Part shown: piece by piece, positions 22,487 to 35,087 of the stretch
Numbering within the stretch: position 1 is the first letter of the stretch
How the letters are laid out: each line of letters starts with the position of its first letter
From: Streptococcus mitis
Lineage (GTDB): Bacteria; Bacillota; Bacilli; Lactobacillales; Streptococcaceae
Direction: 5' to 3'
DNA length: 64,000 bases
Assembly (NCBI RefSeq): GCF_009496155.1
Contig: NZ_WIJP01000007.1
Location: 68,943 to 132,942, forward strand
The notes under the pieces: model-generated
The model's database searches: none
Seen by the model: the letters and a program-made list of their open reading frames with translations, nothing else
Told to the model about the DNA's origin: nothing
Translations under genes and position numbers: made by a program

Positions 22487-24388
22487 TTAATCACGAGAAT
22501 TTTCGTGGTTGCCTTCACTACTTGATTGAGTAGTAGCAGGTGCATTCCCTCGTTGATTTCCTTGTTGGTTCCCCTGACTTGGTGTTGTGGCAGAACCTTG
22601 GTTTCCATGTTGGGCTGGTGCTGATGATGACGTTGACGGCGGTGTTTTCGGTCTGTAGATTGAAATCTTGACACGCGTCTTCGTCAAATCAACCTTTTCA
22701 CCTGCTTTTGGACTCTGCTCAACGACAGTACCCTCAGCAGTTCCAGCGGGAGCTGTCGACACTTCTACAACTTCAATATTGGCTTCTTTAATACCGACAA
22801 TTTGAACGAGATTGTTTTTAGTAAATTCAAGACTAGATCCTGTATAACTTGGCATAACAACGCTGGTTACTTTTTTAGCAACGGTTAAGGTAATCGTTGA
22901 TGCCTTGCTCAAATCATAGGTTGTTCCGGCAGCTGGACTTTGTCTAAGAACAGTTCCTGCTTCACTCTCACTTGATTCTTCTTCCTCAATTTTGATGAGA
23001 TTTTCAGGAACCTTCTTCTGCTTGAGTTCTGCGATAACATCTGTAGATTTACGGCCGATATAGTTACTCAATTGGAAAGATTGCTTGCCTGATGAGACAA
23101 CCAAATTGATTTTCGAACCTTCTTTTCGACCAGTTCCAGCGCCAGGATCTGTACGGATAATCCGCCCCTCTTCCACCTTTTCACTAGCCTCTGTTTTCTC
23201 TTCACCAATCTCAAAATTGGCTTTCTTGAGAGTTTCCTTGGCCTCCGCAACTGTCTGACCTGCCACATCTGGAATGGCAATAGTTGCAGGCGTTCTGGAT
23301 AATATCCAAATCAGAGAAGCTGCAACCAATACAATGCTGGCCAACAAAATCATATAACGAACTCTTAATTTCCGTTTCTTAACAGGCTTGTTTGCATAAT
23401 TGTCTTCGGAAACCTGCTGACTCGGCTTCGCAGTCTGTGGCTTCGGACTCTGTGTTTGCACCTTAGGAATTGAGGTCAAGGTGCTCTGAGATACTTTTGG
23501 TAGAGTCTTGGTGTCCGCCTTAGTCGCATCGTCAAAGATCAGCTTTGGTTCATTACGACGATTATAAGACAAACTACTAGACAAGTCCACATACATCTCA
23601 GCGACTGATTTATAGCGATTTGTCAATTTCTTGGCAGTTGCCTTGATGACAACATTTTCCAAAGCCTGAGGCACAGATGAATTTTCAGCTATAACCGATG
23701 GCAGTGGTTTCTGGAAATGCTGAAGTGCGATGGTCACCGCACTATCCCCGTCATAAGGGATATGGCCCGTCAGCATCTCATAGAAAATAATCCCCATGGC
23801 ATAGATATCACTCTGTACAGTCGCCTTAGAACCACGCGCCTGCTCTGGTGACAAGTAATGAACTGACCCCAGCATGGAGTTGGTCTGAGTCAGACTCGTC
23901 TCAGCAAAGGCTACTGCAATCCCAAAGTCTGTTACCTTGGCAGTCCCATCTGGTGTCAAGAGGATATTTTGAGGTTTCAAGTCCCTATGAACAATTCCTC
24001 TGGTATGGGCCAAACGCATGGCTAGGAGGATTTGTCCCATAATGCGGACGGCTTCTTCATTAGAGAGAGGATAGTGTTCCTTGATATAGCGTTTGAGGTC
24101 TAGCCCAGCAACATACTCCATTGCAAGATACTGTTGACCGTCTTCCTCACCAATATCTGTTATCCGAACGATATGAGGATGGTCTAGATCTGCCATAGCT
24201 CTCGCTTCACGCTGAAAACGAGCTACAGCTATCGGATCCGTCTGGTAGTTGGTCCTCAGGACCTTCACTGCCACTTCTTCTCCGTCTAGAATTAAATCCT
24301 TGGCCAAATAGACATCTGCCATGCCTCCTCGGCCAATCTGTTTCACAATCCGATAGCGTCCGGCAAAAATCTTGCCGATTTGGATCAT
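22487..24388 (-). CDS. stkP: Membrane Ser/Thr protein kinase with three PASTA domains
   Basis: 633 residues. Hanks-type kinase at 1-270 with [10 protein letters not shown]42 and HRDLKPQN (D136) and DFG (154-156). One membrane segment lies at about 345-363. Extracellular PASTA repeats follow at about 370-434, 437-504 and 508-578, then a tail of about 52 residues rich in Gln, Ser, Asn, Gly and Thr. PASTA kinases sense muropeptides or lipid II and phosphorylate division proteins. Pneumococcal StkP has four PASTA domains and ends soon after the last one, so the three-domain form plus tail is a clear difference. ATGA overlap with phpP couples the pair. All kinase residues are intact. Confidence 0.95.
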   Translation of the reverse strand: MIQIGKIFAGRYRIVKQIGRGGMADVYLAKDLILDGEEVAVKVLRTNYQTDPIAVARFQREARAMADLDHPHIVRITDIGEEDGQQYLAMEYVAGLDLKRYIKEHYPLSNEEAVRIMGQILLAMRLAHTRGIVHRDLKPQNILLTPDGTAKVTDFGIAVAFAETSLTQTNSMLGSVHYLSPEQARGSKATVQSDIYAMGIIFYEMLTGHIPYDGDSAVTIALQHFQKPLPSVIAENSSVPQALENVVIKATAKKLTNRYKSVAEMYVDLSSSLSYNRRNEPKLIFDDATKADTKTLPKVSQSTLTSIPKVQTQSPKPQTAKPSQQVSEDNYANKPVKKRKLRVRYMILLASIVLVAASLIWILSRTPATIAIPDVAGQTVAEAKETLKKANFEIGEEKTEASEKVEEGRIIRTDPGAGTGRKEGSKINLVVSSGKQSFQLSNYIGRKSTDVIAELKQKKVPENLIKIEEEESSESEAGTVLRQSPAAGTTYDLSKASTITLTVAKKVTSVVMPSYTGSSLEFTKNNLVQIVGIKEANIEVVEVSTAPAGTAEGTVVEQSPKAGEKVDLTKTRVKISIYRPKTPPSTSSSAPAQHGNQGSATTPSQGNQQGNQRGNAPATTQSSSEGNHENSRD

Positions 24389-25125
24389 TCTGCTTCCTCC
24401 TCGTTCATAGAAACAAGGGCAACCGTAATGTTGTCTAAACCTCCTGCATTGTTAGCAAAACGCACGAGCGTCGCTGTTTTATCTGCCAAAGGAATATCAC
24501 TGGTTACAATATCACAAATCTCACTACCTGAAATCATATTTGTCAAGCCGTCACTATTAAGTAGGAGATAGTCTCCCAGCCCAAGGGTAATCATTCCAAA
24601 ATCAGGCTGAATTTCATCTTTTTGACCGATAGACTGGGTAATAATATTTTTCTGTGGATGGCTAGCTGCTTCTTCTGGCGTCAATTGACCTGCCTTAAGC
24701 AATTCATTGACCAAGGAATGATCGCTCGTTAACTGGTGGTACTCTTCCCCACGAATCAAACCGATACGAGAATCTCCAATATGGGCATAGATAGCCTGAT
24801 TGCCAATAATAGCAACAGCCTCAAGAGTTGTTCCCATTCCTTTATAGGCATCATCTTGTCCAAGTTGATGAATCTTTTGATTTTCAATTTCTAGGTAATT
24901 GGCGAACCATTCACGCACTTCATTGACTGTATCGATCTGGGTATCAACCCAAGCTATACCTAGGTCTGTTACCGCCATTTCACTAGCGATATTCCCTGCG
25001 CGATGACCTCCCATCCCATCAGCTAAAATAATCATTGTACGTCCAGCTCTATTGACATAGTGGTTGACATAGTCTTGGTTATTTGTTCGTTTCTGACCAA
25101 CATCTGTTAATAATGAAATTTCCAT
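24385..25125 (-). CDS. phpP: PP2C-type Ser/Thr phosphatase, partner of StkP
   Basis: 246 residues. PPM/PP2C motifs include [26 protein letters not shown] (metal-binding Asp), THSHIGDSR-like [24 protein letters not shown] and [11 protein letters not shown] (last metal Asp). It removes phosphates placed by StkP and ends in a 4-nt overlap with that gene. Confidence 0.95.
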   Translation of the reverse strand: MEISLLTDVGQKRTNNQDYVNHYVNRAGRTMIILADGMGGHRAGNIASEMAVTDLGIAWVDTQIDTVNEVREWFANYLEIENQKIHQLGQDDAYKGMGTTLEAVAIIGNQAIYAHIGDSRIGLIRGEEYHQLTSDHSLVNELLKAGQLTPEEAASHPQKNIITQSIGQKDEIQPDFGMITLGLGDYLLLNSDGLTNMISGSEICDIVTSDIPLADKTATLVRFANNAGGLDNITVALVSMNEEEAE

Positions 25126-25139
25126 GTGTCAGTTCCTTC

Positions 25140-26456
25140 CTAATCCGATATCTTGCGAAATTGACTGATGAAGAATCCATCACTTCCATACAATTCAGGT
25201 GTAATGAGGATACAGCCGTCTTTCATGATATCCTTACATTCATGCTCTAGTTTTACCTGCTCGAACTCAGGATGACTTTCTAAAAAGGCCTCAACGACTT
25301 GAAAATTCTCCTCTGAGACAATAGTACAGGTACTATAAGTTATTATACCACCTTTGCCTAGTGTTTGACAAACACTACCTAATATTTCTAGCTGAATTTC
25401 CTGTAAGGACGCGAAATCTGCCGTTTCTTTATTGTATTTTATGTCTGGTTTTCGTCTTAAAAGTCCAATCCCAGAACAAGGGGCATCTACCAAAATCTTG
25501 TCAAAAGAATCCTTACTAAAATACTCATGAACCTTTCTGGCGTCCAATTTTTGGGTTTGGACACGGTTTGCCACACCTAAACGCTCTGCATTTTCTTGGA
25601 TCAAGCTCAGCTTATGATCATAAAGATCCAGAGCAGTAACCTGACCTGTCGTAAGATAAGAGGCAATATGGGCTGTTTTTCCACCTGGAGCCGCACAAGC
25701 ATCTAGAACCTGCTCATTACCTTGTAAATCAAGCGTCGGAGCAACCAATTGACTAGATTCGTCTTGAATGGTAATGGCTCCCTCCGCAAACAAATCATGA
25801 CCTGCAAAATGCCCCTGCTCCTTGACGAGACCTGTGTATGCCAAAGAAGACTCAGTCGCCTCTAACAAGGCTTGGATTTCCTCTTTTCTGCTTAAATCAG
25901 TCACGCGGATGCTAGCCTTGTTTCGCACCAAAAGACTTTCAAAAATAGCTTGCGCTCGCTCTTCTCCGTATTCTTCCTTGAGCTTAGACACCAACCAAAC
26001 TGGAAGAGAATAGGCAATGGAATCACGCTTGTTTTTTCGTTTGATACTGGCAATATCTGGCCAGCCTTCACGTAGAATACGACGAAGGACGGCGTTGACC
26101 AATTTTTCGCTGCCTTTTTTACGAAATTTGGCTAATTCCACCGCTTCATTAACCACAGCATGGTCTGGAATCTTGTCCAGATAGCTGAGTTGGTAGGCAC
26201 TCATGAGAAGAAGGACGTAGAGCCAGCTGTCTAACTGATTTCTGTCTTCGATAAAGTGGGATAGGTACCATTCCAGAGTCAGTTTACGGGCTACCGTTCC
26301 ATAGACCATCTCGGTCACCAAGCCCTTGTCTGCTGCCGAAAGTTGACTTCCCTTAAGATGCTTATTTAAGGCGATGTTTGAGTATGCTTGATTGATGAAG
26401 ACATCCTCTAATACCGCTAGGGCTAAACTTCTCGCCGTTTCTACTTTAGTCACCAA
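25140..26456 (-). CDS. rsmB: 16S rRNA m5C967 methyltransferase
   Basis: 438 residues. An N-terminal NusB-like RNA-binding domain (about 1-135) is followed by a Rossmann methyltransferase with the SAM site [17 protein letters not shown], and the paired cysteine motifs [12 protein letters not shown] and YSTCT. It overlaps the fmt end by 11 nt and lies 14 nt before phpP. Confidence 0.95.
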   Translation of the reverse strand: MVTKVETARSLALAVLEDVFINQAYSNIALNKHLKGSQLSAADKGLVTEMVYGTVARKLTLEWYLSHFIEDRNQLDSWLYVLLLMSAYQLSYLDKIPDHAVVNEAVELAKFRKKGSEKLVNAVLRRILREGWPDIASIKRKNKRDSIAYSLPVWLVSKLKEEYGEERAQAIFESLLVRNKASIRVTDLSRKEEIQALLEATESSLAYTGLVKEQGHFAGHDLFAEGAITIQDESSQLVAPTLDLQGNEQVLDACAAPGGKTAHIASYLTTGQVTALDLYDHKLSLIQENAERLGVANRVQTQKLDARKVHEYFSKDSFDKILVDAPCSGIGLLRRKPDIKYNKETADFASLQEIQLEILGSVCQTLGKGGIITYSTCTIVSEENFQVVEAFLESHPEFEQVKLEHECKDIMKDGCILITPELYGSDGFFISQFRKISD

Positions 26457-27381
26457 ATCGTTCTCCTACAGTCAATGTCCGTCCAACTCCATTGAGGAAG
26501 GAAGCGATGTCCATCTTAGGTTTACCAGCTGGTTGCACTTGTTTGAGGGATAGAGCCCCTTCTGCCGTTGCAACAATCAATTCTTTCTTGCCAATAGAGA
26601 GAATCTCACCTGGATTTCCCTGACCTTCTACTGGTAAGGCTTCATAAATCTTAAAGCGGTCGCCCATGAGGAAAGTATGGGCAACAGGCCAGGGGTTCAT
26701 TCCACGGATTTGGTTAAAGAGTTGACGATTGGTCTTAGTCCAATCTAGTTTTTCTTCCTCTGGCTTGATATTTGGCGAGAAGCTAACCTGACTTGGATCC
26801 TGCGGTTCAGGTTGGATTTCCCCAGCAATATAGGCAGGCAAAGTGTCCAAAAGCAAATCACGACCAACAAGAGCTAATTTCTCAAACAAGGTGCCGACAT
26901 TGTCCTCATCTGTTATAGGAATACTGCGACGAGAAATCATATCCCCTGCATCCATTTCCTTGACCATTTCCATAATGGTCACACCAGCTTCATCATCCCC
27001 TTGAATCAAGGCATAATGGATCGGAGCACCACCACGGTGTTTAGGAAGGAGGGAAGCGTGAACATTGACCGCAAAATCCATGCTATCAAGGAGTTTACTT
27101 GGGAGAAACTGCCCAAAAGCAGCAGTCACAATTCCATCTGCTCCTAAATTCATAATAGCTTCCATCTCAGGACTTCCAGATAATTTTTCAGGTTGGTAGA
27201 TCGGAAGCCCTGCTTCCTTGGCAGCCTGCTTGACTGGGGTTTCTTGGATAACTTTTTTTCGCCCAACAGCACGGTCTGGCTGGGTTACAACGGCTAGAAT
27301 TTCGTAACGGTCATCTGTCAAAAGTCCTTTTAAGACTGTTGCTGAAAAGTCGGGTGTCCCCATAAAGATTAGTTTTGTCAT
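26446..27381 (-). CDS. fmt: Methionyl-tRNA formyltransferase
   Basis: 311 residues. It formylates initiator Met-tRNA. The catalytic/folate loop is [20 protein letters not shown] (Asn, His) with a later Asp in EMDAGDM. N-terminal [11 protein letters not shown] is the family start, and a C-terminal OB-like tRNA-binding domain follows residue 205. Part of the priA-fmt-rsmB block. Confidence 0.96.
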   Translation of the reverse strand: MTKLIFMGTPDFSATVLKGLLTDDRYEILAVVTQPDRAVGRKKVIQETPVKQAAKEAGLPIYQPEKLSGSPEMEAIMNLGADGIVTAAFGQFLPSKLLDSMDFAVNVHASLLPKHRGGAPIHYALIQGDDEAGVTIMEMVKEMDAGDMISRRSIPITDEDNVGTLFEKLALVGRDLLLDTLPAYIAGEIQPEPQDPSQVSFSPNIKPEEEKLDWTKTNRQLFNQIRGMNPWPVAHTFLMGDRFKIYEALPVEGQGNPGEILSIGKKELIVATAEGALSLKQVQPAGKPKMDIASFLNGVGRTLTVGERFGD

Positions 27382-27393
27382 ATCTTCTCCTTC

Positions 27394-29790
27394 TTATAAA
27401 AATTGCTGTGGCTCATGGTCAATGCTGAGACGGAGCTCACTATTTTCCCGTTCTTGAGTCAAGGCCAAGACCTGGTTGAGGGTCGGCCCCAACTCATCTT
27501 CTAAACGATATTTAATTAAAATCTGATAATGATAAAGGTTGTGGGTGCGGGCAATAGGTTTGGGCGTTGGCCCAAGAATGTTACTGGTCTCTGACAAGCC
27601 TGACCGCAAAATGTTCATGACTTCATAGGCACGTTTGACCACCTCTTCTTCCTTCTTGTGAGAAAGGGTAATACCAATGGTGAAATAGTAAGGGGGATAG
27701 CCAAGTTGTCGTCGAATCCCCATTTCATAGGCATAAAAGCCTTCATAGTTCTGATCCTTGGCAAATCGAATAGCATAATGTTGCGGATTATAGGACTGAA
27801 TTAAGACCTGACCAGCTTTTTCAGCTCGACCTGCACGACCTGCCACCTGAGTCAAGAGCTGGAAGGTTCTCTCAGAAGAACGGAAATCAGGCAAATTCAA
27901 GGCTGTATCCGCATTGAGCACTCCGACTAGGGTCACATTGGGAAAATCCAAACCCTTGGCAATCATCTGAGTTCCAAGCAAAATATCTGCTTCCCCTCGT
28001 CCAAACTGGTCAAGTAGAGCTTGGTGACTGCCTTTCTTGCGCGTCGTATCCACATCCATTCGCAGAATGCGGGCCTGGGGAAAGACTTCTGCCAGCTCGT
28101 CATAAGCCTTCTGAGTTCCCGTCCCATAGTAACGAATGCTGCGGCTCTTACAGTTAGGACAGACCTGAGGAATATCCTTCGAAAAACCACAATAATGGCA
28201 ATTCATAGTCTTGGTGTCCATGTGCAAGGTCAGGGAAATGTCACAGTTGGGACAAGTATCTACCGTCCCACACTCCCGACACATGACAAAGCTAGAATAA
28301 CCACGGCGATTGAGCATGAGAACCACCTGTTCTTTTTTAGCCAGACGGTCTTGGATAGCTTCAAGCAAAGGGGGCGTAAAGTTTGACGTCTCATTTTGTC
28401 CGATATAGTCCCGAAAATCAATCACTTGAACCTCAGGAATCGTAGCTAAAGGATTAGCTCGTTGGGTCAGACGTAAGTGTTGATAGACACCTTTTCCAGC
28501 ACGCGCACGGCTCTCTAAGCTCGGTGTCGCAGACCCAAGCACCAGGGTCGCTTGATTGTACTGAGCCCGTAAAATAGCCACCTCTCTGGCATGATAACGA
28601 GGATTGCTGTCCTGCTTATAAGTCGCCTCATGCTCCTCATCGATAATCATGACACCCAGATTTTTCAGTGGAGCAAAAATGGCCGATCTGGCGCCAACAA
28701 CAACTTGAGCGTCTCCACGCTCCACCTTGCGCCATTCATCATACTTTTCACCATTGGACAGACCTGAATGAAGGATGGCCACTTTCTCACCAAATCGAGC
28801 AATAAAACGCTCCGTCATCTGTGGAGTCAGAGAAATCTCAGGTACCAGCAAAATAGCTGTCTTGCCCTTGTCCAAAGCTCCTTGGATAATCTGCAAGTAA
28901 ACCTCCGTCTTCCCACTTCCTGTAATTCCTTGAAGGAGGAAGGGAGGCCGATGACTACCAATCGCACTCACAATCGCATCACGCGCCTGTCTTTGCTCTG
29001 GATTCAACTCCAAAGGCCGACTTGCCTCAATGCCTTCAAAATAAGTAGCCGAGCGTTGCACTTCCTTTTGAACTATGGTAACAGCACCTTGTTCCACAAA
29101 GAAGTTGACTTGCTCTCGCGAATAGGACTCTAGCAAACTAGCCAAGGAAGCACTCTCAGGATGAGACAGCAAATAGTCTCTCAATTCCAATTTTTTCTTA
29201 GCACGCGTAGAGATCTCTACACTTTCTAATTGAGCAAGATTTACCTCATACCAGGACTGGGTCTTGACCTTCTTTTGGTCAATCGCCTGATATTCCAGAC
29301 CAAGTAAGCCTTTTCTAGTCAAACGCATCATTTCAGCTTGCTTGCCTAAATCCAGAGAAGAAAAGGCAAGCGAATCCTCTGAACCAAACAAGCGCTCTCG
29401 GTCTTTCTGACTCAGACCTGCCAGAGGATAGAGAATCTTGTCATAGCTGGAGTTCAGAAATCCTGGTAACATAGCCTTGAGGATGGAAATTTTATAAGAG
29501 AAGACAGATTTGCGTAACTCCTCAGCCAGCCAGAGTTGTTCTTGCGTGAGAACAGGAGAAAAATCCAGCACCTCAGCAATATCTTTTAAATCTTGCTCTA
29601 TCTCTTCTTCGTCTGATTGAGACTCCAAACCAAGAACAATCCCTTGAATCAGGCGATTTCCCTTACCAAAAGGCACATGAACCCGCATCCCAACTTCCAG
29701 CATTCCCTCAAATTCCTCAGGAATCTTGTAACTATAGGGCTGATCCGTCTGCATCAAGGGCACATCTACGATAATATTGGCTATCGCCAT
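27394..29790 (-). CDS. priA: Primosomal replication-restart helicase PriA
   Basis: 798 residues. It reloads the replicative helicase at stalled forks. An N-terminal DNA-binding domain is followed by SF2 helicase motifs: Walker A GITGSGKTEVYLQ, DEEH in MIIDEEHEATYKQDSNPRYHAREVAI (listed here as key motif DEEH), and the zinc-binding cysteine cluster CRECG, CPNC, CHYCG and CPNC, then GTQMIAKGLDFPNV and VAGRAGRAEKAGQV. Length and motifs are normal. Confidence 0.96.
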   Translation of the reverse strand: MAIANIIVDVPLMQTDQPYSYKIPEEFEGMLEVGMRVHVPFGKGNRLIQGIVLGLESQSDEEEIEQDLKDIAEVLDFSPVLTQEQLWLAEELRKSVFSYKISILKAMLPGFLNSSYDKILYPLAGLSQKDRERLFGSEDSLAFSSLDLGKQAEMMRLTRKGLLGLEYQAIDQKKVKTQSWYEVNLAQLESVEISTRAKKKLELRDYLLSHPESASLASLLESYSREQVNFFVEQGAVTIVQKEVQRSATYFEGIEASRPLELNPEQRQARDAIVSAIGSHRPPFLLQGITGSGKTEVYLQIIQGALDKGKTAILLVPEISLTPQMTERFIARFGEKVAILHSGLSNGEKYDEWRKVERGDAQVVVGARSAIFAPLKNLGVMIIDEEHEATYKQDSNPRYHAREVAILRAQYNQATLVLGSATPSLESRARAGKGVYQHLRLTQRANPLATIPEVQVIDFRDYIGQNETSNFTPPLLEAIQDRLAKKEQVVLMLNRRGYSSFVMCRECGTVDTCPNCDISLTLHMDTKTMNCHYCGFSKDIPQVCPNCKSRSIRYYGTGTQKAYDELAEVFPQARILRMDVDTTRKKGSHQALLDQFGRGEADILLGTQMIAKGLDFPNVTLVGVLNADTALNLPDFRSSERTFQLLTQVAGRAGRAEKAGQVLIQSYNPQHYAIRFAKDQNYEGFYAYEMGIRRQLGYPPYYFTIGITLSHKKEEEVVKRAYEVMNILRSGLSETSNILGPTPKPIARTHNLYHYQILIKYRLEDELGPTLNQVLALTQERENSELRLSIDHEPQQFL

Positions 29791-29855
29791 CTTCTCACCT
29801 CCTCCTTGTCAGTACATTCTTGCAATAGAAAAAATAAGATTGAGTCCCCCCAACC

Positions 29856-30170
29856 TTAAATTTTTTCACCATCTTCTTTTTCTTTAGCGATTTGCTCTTT
29901 GATTTTCTTTTCTTCTTCTTCTTTGCGGCGTTTTTCTTCTTCGATACGGCGACGCACCGCTTCACGTTTTCCTTCTGGATCTGGGTGAATTGTAACGTTT
30001 CCTGATTCGATTTCTTCTAAAGCGCGAAGAGTTGATTTTTCAGATTTGAAACCTTGAGTTGCTGGCGCACCTGCTTCCAATTCGTGGGCACGTTTTGCTT
30101 CCAAGATTACGAGTGAATATTTTGATGGAACCTTGTCGAGCAAGGTATCAATAGAGGGTTTTAACATCAT
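29856..30170 (-). CDS. rpoZ: RNA polymerase omega subunit
   Basis: 104 residues. The N-terminus [20 protein letters not shown] and the helix [11 protein letters not shown] are the omega signature; the charged C-terminal tail ([20 protein letters not shown]) is typical of streptococci. Omega helps assemble the beta' subunit. It sits between gmk and priA in the same operon. The first of two adjacent ATGs has better spacing to AGG. Confidence 0.92.
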
Positions 30171-30194
30171 TTGCTTGTACCTATTTTCTAAATT

Positions 30195-30836
<642 letters not shown>

Positions 30837-30916
30837 TCAGTCTGTAAAAATAAAATAAGATTTCCCTTCAGATAGTAGCATTTTGCACAAACTATCCTTC
30901 TACAGTCTTTCTATCT

Positions 30917-30945
30917 AGTGTAACAAAAAAGCAGTAATTTTTCAA
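30917..30945 (-). promoter_or_regulatory. Promoter of the gmk-stkP operon
   Basis: TTGAAA (30940-30945), a 17-bp spacer and TACACT (30917-30922) with an upstream TG. The -35 lies inside the rny terminator hairpin, so the terminator and the next promoter share sequence. Confidence 0.7.
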
Positions 30946-30950
30946 CTGCT
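30924..30950 (-). terminator. rny terminator
   Basis: AGCAGTTG pairs with an ATTACTGCT-side arm (AGCAGT/ACTGCT core), followed by TTTTTTG on the minus strand, about 10 bp after the rny stop. Confidence 0.75.
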
Positions 30951-30959
30951 CTTTCTTAT

Positions 30960-32573
30960 TTATTTAGCATAATCTACTGCACGAAGCTCGCGAATCACGG
31001 TTACCTTGATATTTCCTGGGTAATCGAGATTGTTTTCAATTTTCTCACGAACTTTGTGAGCCAAGATTGTGACTTTGTCGTCCTTGATTTGTCCTGGATT
31101 GACCATGATACGGATTTCACGTCCTGCTTGAAGGGCAAAGCTAGTTTGTACCCCTTCAAAGCCATTTGCAATTTCTTCCAAATCATGAAGACGCTTGATG
31201 TAGCTTTCAAGAGACTCACTACGAGCACCTGGACGAGCCGCGCTCAAGGCATCTGCTGCTGCGACGATCACTGCAATGACACTCTCAGCTTCAACATCTC
31301 CGTGGTGACTAGCAATCGTATTCACCACAACTGGGTGTTCCTTGTACTTACGTGCCAGTTCCATACCGATTTCAACGTGGCTACCTTCAACCTCACGGTC
31401 AATGGCTTTTCCGATATCGTGAAGGAATCCAGCACGACGGGCAAGAGCCGCATTTTCACCAAGCTCACTAGCCATAATACCAGCCAACTTAGCAACTTCA
31501 ATCGAATGACGCAAGACATTTTGTCCATATGAAGTACGGAACTGCAAACGTCCCATAATCTTCATCAAATCTGGATGAAGGTTCGGCGCACCGATCTCAT
31601 AGGCAGCAGCCTCACCGTATTCACGGATCTTATTGTCAATCTCTTGACGGTTTTTCTCAACCAACTCTTCGATACGAGCTGGGTGGATACGACCATCCTT
31701 GAGCAACATTTCCATAGTCATACGGGCAATTTCACGACGAATCGGATCAAAACCTGACAAGGTCACCACTTCTGGCGTATCGTCGATAATAACATCGACC
31801 CCTGTCAAACTTTCAAAGGTACGAATGTTACGACCTTCACGACCAATAATGCGTCCCTTCATAGTATCATCTGGCAGATGAACTGTTGAGTTTGTTGACT
31901 CCGCCACATATTCACCAGCGATACGTTGCATAGCTTGAACCAGAATGTCCTTAGCCATTTTGTCAGAACGTTCCTTGACCTCTTGCTCAGCTTCGCGAAT
32001 ACGGCTGGCAATCTCCTTGGTCAAGTTTTCCTCTGTCTGTGCCAAGATAATATCTCGTGCTTCTGCCTGAGACAGAGCACCAATACGTTCTAGTTCAGCT
32101 TCTTTTTGTCTTTCGACTTCCTCTAATTGCTCTTCACGTTCATCAAGGTTTTTTGCTCTATCAGAAATACTTTGTTCTTTTTGTTCAAGTGTTTGTTCTT
32201 TACTCGTCAAATTGTCGTCCTTACGATCAAGGCTAGCAGCTCTCTCTGTCAAACGACTTTCGATTTGCTTGAGTTCTTGACGTTCTGATTTGAATTCAGC
32301 GTCCACTTCTTCACGGTATTTTCTGGCTTCTTCTTTGGCCTCCAATAGTGCTTCTTTTTTAAGAGACTTGCTTTCACGTTTGGCTTCATTAACAAGTAAA
32401 TCCGCTTCACGCTCAGCTTGTCCACGTAAATTAGTTGCTTCTTGTTCAGCATTTAAAAGCATCAACTCTGCAGCTTCCTGAGATGATTTCATCTTAGCTG
32501 AGATGCTGACATATCCAATGACTAAACCAATGATGACGGCAAAAACAGCAATCGCAAGCGACATGATTTCCAT
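30960..32573 (-). CDS. rny: Ribonuclease Y
   Basis: 537 residues. Membrane-anchored endoribonuclease that starts mRNA decay. N-terminal membrane segment (about 4-24), a long coiled coil (about 30-210), a KH domain with [19 protein letters not shown], and an HD domain with [10 protein letters not shown] and [10 protein letters not shown], plus SHHGD. Its promoter has TTGTGA and TAGAAT. It ends at a terminator shared with the next promoter. Confidence 0.96.
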   Translation of the reverse strand: MEIMSLAIAVFAVIIGLVIGYVSISAKMKSSQEAAELMLLNAEQEATNLRGQAEREADLLVNEAKRESKSLKKEALLEAKEEARKYREEVDAEFKSERQELKQIESRLTERAASLDRKDDNLTSKEQTLEQKEQSISDRAKNLDEREEQLEEVERQKEAELERIGALSQAEARDIILAQTEENLTKEIASRIREAEQEVKERSDKMAKDILVQAMQRIAGEYVAESTNSTVHLPDDTMKGRIIGREGRNIRTFESLTGVDVIIDDTPEVVTLSGFDPIRREIARMTMEMLLKDGRIHPARIEELVEKNRQEIDNKIREYGEAAAYEIGAPNLHPDLMKIMGRLQFRTSYGQNVLRHSIEVAKLAGIMASELGENAALARRAGFLHDIGKAIDREVEGSHVEIGMELARKYKEHPVVVNTIASHHGDVEAESVIAVIVAAADALSAARPGARSESLESYIKRLHDLEEIANGFEGVQTSFALQAGREIRIMVNPGQIKDDKVTILAHKVREKIENNLDYPGNIKVTVIRELRAVDYAK

Positions 32574-32621
32574 GTTTTTACCTCATTTTATTGTTATTCC
32601 GAATGACATACATTCTTTTAC

Positions 32622-32650
32622 ATTCTACCATAAAAAAGTGATTTTCACAA
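32622..32650 (-). promoter_or_regulatory. rny promoter
   Basis: TTGTGA (32645-32650), a 17-bp spacer and TAGAAT (32622-32627) with a TGG extension on the minus strand, about 50 bp before the ATG. Confidence 0.7.
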
Positions 32651-32735
32651 ACCTAAAATAGAATATGTTTTGAGGAAATTGGAACACATTCACTAAAATA
32701 AACTTGTTATTTAGAAATAGTAATGTTAGTAGAGA

Positions 32736-32765
32736 TTTTAGAAAAGCCCACCTTTCAGTAGACTT
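32736..32765 (-). terminator. Terminator overlapping the tmcAL stop
   Basis: AAGTCTACT pairs (with G-U pairs) with GGTGGGCTT across a GAAA tetraloop (32744-32765), followed by TTCTAAAATC. It begins at the stop codon of tmcAL. Confidence 0.6.
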
Positions 32766-33861
32766 AGTTCTTTTCTATTCTAATCGGCACTCTTCCAAAA
32801 TTCTGCTCTGCTATACTTGGATTTCCCAGTTGGTAAATCTGGTCTACCTTTTGGGTCATGCTATCCCAAGGTTCTTTGCCAATTCGGCTGACTAGATCGA
32901 CCTGCCCTTTCAGAGACTTGAGATGTTGTCTGCCTTTTTCGGTAAAACCAAGAACATGAATGGCTTCTGGCAAGTCACTTTCTCTAGTTTGCACCAAAAT
33001 ATAGGCCAAGAGGCGTCTAACACGCGCCTTGGTATAACGCTTGGTCGCAACCGCTTCGACCAATTCTTCCACAGACTGGGCTGTCTTGATGACATCATTG
33101 ATACGCACAGCCATTTCTTGATTTACCTGATAGATGGCGGTTAGGTCTGGATTTGACAAGATTTGGTAGCGCAGCAAAGGAAAATAGTCATCCCAGCTCA
33201 CCTTACTAGCCTGCTCAAAGAGGGCAACAGAAGGCATAAAGCGTTCTAAGAAATCTTGGTCTGACTGATGCTGACGCAGAGCTGTCGCCGAAGCAAAGAT
33301 CACATTCTTATCCACAGAATGGTAACCTGCCCCCTGACGCTGAATCGGATGGAGTTTGATGTTGCGTCCCGCTACTGCTTTAGCATAAGCAAGCGCAAGA
33401 ACATGATTGGGCGTATTGCCAGAAAAATCAAGACCTGCAAATTCCTTCCACATGGCTTGAGTTTTCTGAGGATAGGAGAGAGAATCAGGCAGATTTCCCA
33501 CAAATTTCTCCATCTCAGCACCTTTCTCTGTGTATAAGTCAGCGATTTTTTGGTAATCCAGAACTTCCTCCGTCCCAAAAGCGAGGCTATCAATCCCTAA
33601 CTGGGCTAAGATATCCACAGCACCTTGACCAAAGAAATCCGCTGCCTGAACACTGACTAAAAAGGGCAATTCCACTACCAAATCCGCTCCATTTTCCAGT
33701 GCCATCTGGGCCCGTGTCCACTTGTCCACGATCGCAGGCTCTCCACGCTGCATGAAATTCCCAGACATAGCCACGATTTTTAGTCCCTCAGCCTGCTCCA
33801 GCAGGTATTTGTGCCCATTATGAAACGGATTAAACTCCGCGATAATACCTGTGATGGTCAT
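32764..33861 (-). CDS. tmcAL: tRNA(Met) cytidine acetate ligase
   Basis: 365 residues. It uses ATP and acetate to make N4-acetylcytidine at the elongator tRNA(Met) wobble base. The nucleotidyltransferase start [20 protein letters not shown] (with FNPFHNGH, the HxGH-like motif) and [20 protein letters not shown] are hallmark blocks. It lies 10 nt after a methyltransferase gene on the same strand. Confidence 0.94.
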   Translation of the reverse strand: MTITGIIAEFNPFHNGHKYLLEQAEGLKIVAMSGNFMQRGEPAIVDKWTRAQMALENGADLVVELPFLVSVQAADFFGQGAVDILAQLGIDSLAFGTEEVLDYQKIADLYTEKGAEMEKFVGNLPDSLSYPQKTQAMWKEFAGLDFSGNTPNHVLALAYAKAVAGRNIKLHPIQRQGAGYHSVDKNVIFASATALRQHQSDQDFLERFMPSVALFEQASKVSWDDYFPLLRYQILSNPDLTAIYQVNQEMAVRINDVIKTAQSVEELVEAVATKRYTKARVRRLLAYILVQTRESDLPEAIHVLGFTEKGRQHLKSLKGQVDLVSRIGKEPWDSMTQKVDQIYQLGNPSIAEQNFGRVPIRIEKN

Positions 33862-33870
33862 GGTAATCTC

Positions 33871-34611
33871 CTACTTCTGCACCACAAAAAACCAACGGGC
33901 GCTGGTTTCTGTTGGTTCCTTGTCCTCAAAGTCCGCATAGAGTTTGAAGGACTTGAAACCAGCCTGTTCCAGCAAGATATCATAGGTCAGAACCTCATAA
34001 GTCCTCTCCTCATGTACTTCATCGTGGCGACTAAAGGAGCCGTCAGACTCCTTGATAAAGAAGGTCAACTCATGCACGATGGAGTGAGGCGCCGCATCCT
34101 CGTAGGTGTCCCATAACATAGCAAAATCTTCCGCATTTTCATGGTAAGAATAGCCTGGAAAAACTTCATCTGTCTGGTAGGTCGAGTGCACGTCAAAGAT
34201 GAAAACTCCGTCTTCGTTGAGGACATTATAGACTTCTTTAAAAACGTCCCCTACTTCCACCTCATCCTGCATGTAGCAGATTGAGTCAGAATAACAAGTG
34301 ACAAAGTCATATTTACCTGCCTTGGACAAATCCAGCATATTACCTTCAATAAAATCAATCTTTTGCTTGGCTGAAGCCGCTCTCTTTTCGGCAATTTTCA
34401 ACATATCTGCACTCAAGTCCAGTCCAGTCACATCAAAACCAGCCTGAGAGAAGCGCACAGACTGAATCCCTGTCCCACAAGCCAATTCCAAAAGTTTCTT
34501 TCTCTCCTTGGTCTTAGGCAAGTGACGCAGAGAAAAATCCGTCCATTTGTCGTATAAACTATCGTCCATCACAGCATCGTAAACAGCCGCAAAGGTTTCA
34601 TAAGTTGCCAT
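33871..34611 (-). CDS. Class I SAM-dependent methyltransferase
   Basis: 246 residues from ATG 34609-34611 (MATYETFAAVYDAVMDD, the usual family start). The SAM site is LLELACGTGIQSVRFSQAG, with VTGLDLSADML as the acidic motif II. The substrate is unknown. The ribosome-site evidence is mixed: AAGGTGAGG lies at normal spacing from GTG 34642-34644, which would add 11 residues. It is coupled with tmcAL. Confidence 0.82.
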   Translation of the reverse strand: MATYETFAAVYDAVMDDSLYDKWTDFSLRHLPKTKERKKLLELACGTGIQSVRFSQAGFDVTGLDLSADMLKIAEKRAASAKQKIDFIEGNMLDLSKAGKYDFVTCYSDSICYMQDEVEVGDVFKEVYNVLNEDGVFIFDVHSTYQTDEVFPGYSYHENAEDFAMLWDTYEDAAPHSIVHELTFFIKESDGSFSRHDEVHEERTYEVLTYDILLEQAGFKSFKLYADFEDKEPTETSARWFFVVQK

Positions 34612-34679
34612 AAAACATGATACTAAGAGCTCCATGGTAAACACCAGTAGCCCTCACCTTTCTATCCATTTTCTTCTAA

Positions 34680-34716
34680 AATAAGCAAAGAAACCCAGTT
34701 GACTACAACTGAGTTT
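34680..34716 (-). terminator. Terminator after rsfS
   Basis: AAACTCAGTTG pairs with CAACTGGGTTT (34691-34716, one G-T pair) around TAGT, and CTTTGCTTATTTT follows on the minus strand. Confidence 0.7.
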
Positions 34717-34721
34717 ATCTC

Positions 34722-35075
<354 letters not shown>

Positions 35076-35087
35076 TTAGTCCTCTTT

